Made by a program: the position numbers and the translations under genes | The notes under the pieces: model-generated | Database searches by the model: none | Seen by the model: only the letters and a program-made list of their open reading frames with translations | Told to the model about the DNA's origin: nothing | Part shown: one piece after another, positions 7,216 through 7,960 of the stretch | Layout: every line of letters begins with the position of its first letter | Position numbering within the stretch: the first letter of the stretch is position 1 | Source: Chrysiogenia bacterium | GTDB lineage: Bacteria; JAGRBM01 | DNA length: 7,960 nt | NCBI GenBank assembly: GCA_020434085.1 | Contig: JAGRBM010000005.1 | Span: 1 to 7,960, forward strand | Reading direction: 5' to 3'

Positions 7216-7960
7216 ATGAGCTATCCCAACCTGCAGGTGGAGATCGCCGAGAACGGCGTCGCCACCGTGATGATCGACCGTCCCGATGTGCGCAATGCGG
7301 TCAATACGCAGACGCTGGTTTCGCTGACGCAGGCCTTTGCCGATCTCTCGGCGAACGAGTCGGTGCGCGCCATCGTGCTGCGCGGCGCGGGGGACAAGGC
7401 CTTTTGCGCCGGCGCCGATCTCAAGGAATGGCAGGGGCGCGAGGGAGCCTCGGAATACCGCGCGCACTTCGAAGCAGTCGCGCGCAGCGTCGAGGCGATT
7501 ACCCGTTGCCCCAAGCCCGTCGTCGCGGCGGTGGACGGCTTTGCGCTGGCGGGCGGCTGCGGGCTGGCCGTGGCCTGCGATGTGACGCTGGCATCGCGGC
7601 GCAGCAGCTTCGGCCTGCCGGAGATTCGCATCGGCCTGCTGCCGGCCATCGTCATGGCGCCGATCTTTCGCGCCATCGGGCGCAAGAAGGGCGTCGAGAT
7701 GGTGCTGCGCGGCAACCGGATCAAGGCGCAGGAAGCCGAGGCCTGCGGGCTGATCACGCGCTGCGTGGACGATGAAAAGATTCACGAAGAGGCGCAGGCA
7801 CTGGCCGCAGAGCTGGCCTCGTTCAGCCCCTTCGCCATGAAGCTGGGCAAGGAAGCCATCGCCACTCTGGGCGACATGGAGTTCTACGCCTCGCTCAATT
7901 ACCTGCGCGAGGTCATTGCCCTGACCTCCCTGAGCGAGGACGCCGCCGAAGGAGTCGCTG
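7216..7960 (+). CDS. Enoyl-CoA hydratase/isomerase (crotonase) family protein, cut by right edge
   Basis: A crotonase-fold acyl-CoA enzyme; 248 codons are visible and the frame is open at the edge. SEDAAEGVA near the end corresponds to the DAxEGxxAFxEKR motif, so only some ten to twenty residues should be missing. The oxyanion-hole motifs are FCAGADLKE (63-71) and the glycine-rich GFALAGGCGLAVACD (108-122). In rat enoyl-CoA hydratase the catalytic glutamates are E144 (GGCE) and E164 (PE). Here the first is G116 and the second is kept as E136 (GLPEIRIG), with the same 20-residue spacing. Loss of the first glutamate also occurs in LiuC-like methylglutaconyl-CoA hydratase relatives, which, as I recall, also share a GLLPA-type stretch like the one at 140-144. 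A dehydratase, isomerase or hydrolase activity is equally possible, so I give no symbol. ATG at 7216 has GAGG five bases upstream. The gene follows dnaJ closely, an uncommon neighbour for this operon. Confidence 0.9.
   Translation, partial: MSYPNLQVEIAENGVATVMIDRPDVRNAVNTQTLVSLTQAFADLSANESVRAIVLRGAGDKAFCAGADLKEWQGREGASEYRAHFEAVARSVEAITRCPKPVVAAVDGFALAGGCGLAVACDVTLASRRSSFGLPEIRIGLLPAIVMAPIFRAIGRKKGVEMVLRGNRIKAQEAEACGLITRCVDDEKIHEEAQALAAELASFSPFAMKLGKEAIATLGDMEFYASLNYLREVIALTSLSEDAAEGVA

Overview
The window is ordinary chromosomal DNA from a GC-rich bacterium. It holds one compact plus-strand gene series: lnt (3' part), hemW, hrcA, grpE, dnaK, dnaJ and a crotonase-family gene cut by the right edge. 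An apolipoprotein N-acyltransferase implies a two-membrane (Gram-negative) cell. The order hemW-hrcA-grpE-dnaK-dnaJ under a HrcA repressor is shared by Firmicutes and by several 'deltaproteobacterial' groups. With high GC and lnt, the best guess is a Desulfobacterota/Myxococcota-like lineage. That placement is inference; no single sequence feature fixes it.

Layout. Bases 2-658 are the catalytic C-terminal part of Lnt. Its stop overlaps the hemW start (655-1872) in an ATGA junction, so the two are probably co-translated. A 233-base gap (1873-2105) follows. It holds a nested stem-loop, an AT-rich segment with a plausible sigma-70-type promoter (TTGCAA-16-TATCTT), an imperfect inverted repeat around the -10 box, and a strong 13-bp hairpin in the presumed hrcA leader. 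The heat-shock operon follows: hrcA (2106-3173), grpE 3 bases later (3177-4004), dnaK after 98 bases (4103-5944), dnaJ after 89 bases (6034-7191), and a crotonase-family gene 24 bases after dnaJ (7216 to the edge).

How the genes work together. HrcA is the repressor of class I heat-shock operons. DnaK is the ATP-driven Hsp70 chaperone, DnaJ delivers substrates and stimulates ATP hydrolysis, and GrpE exchanges the nucleotide. HemW is a heme-trafficking radical-SAM-family protein and Lnt finishes lipoprotein acylation; these two are neighbours rather than parts of the chaperone machine. The crotonase is an acyl-CoA enzyme with no known chaperone role.

I found no mobile element, CRISPR array, tRNA or rRNA, and no evidence of an undescribed multi-gene system. 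Points worth a second look are the lack of a recognisable CIRCE operator in front of hrcA, two strong leader hairpins, an acidic DIDIDV repeat in the N-terminal extension of GrpE, a DnaK without the usual C-terminal disordered tail, a three-codon open frame overlapping the dnaJ start, and a crotonase in which one of the two classical catalytic glutamates is glycine. Long antisense open frames opposite dnaK and dnaJ are coding-strand shadows.
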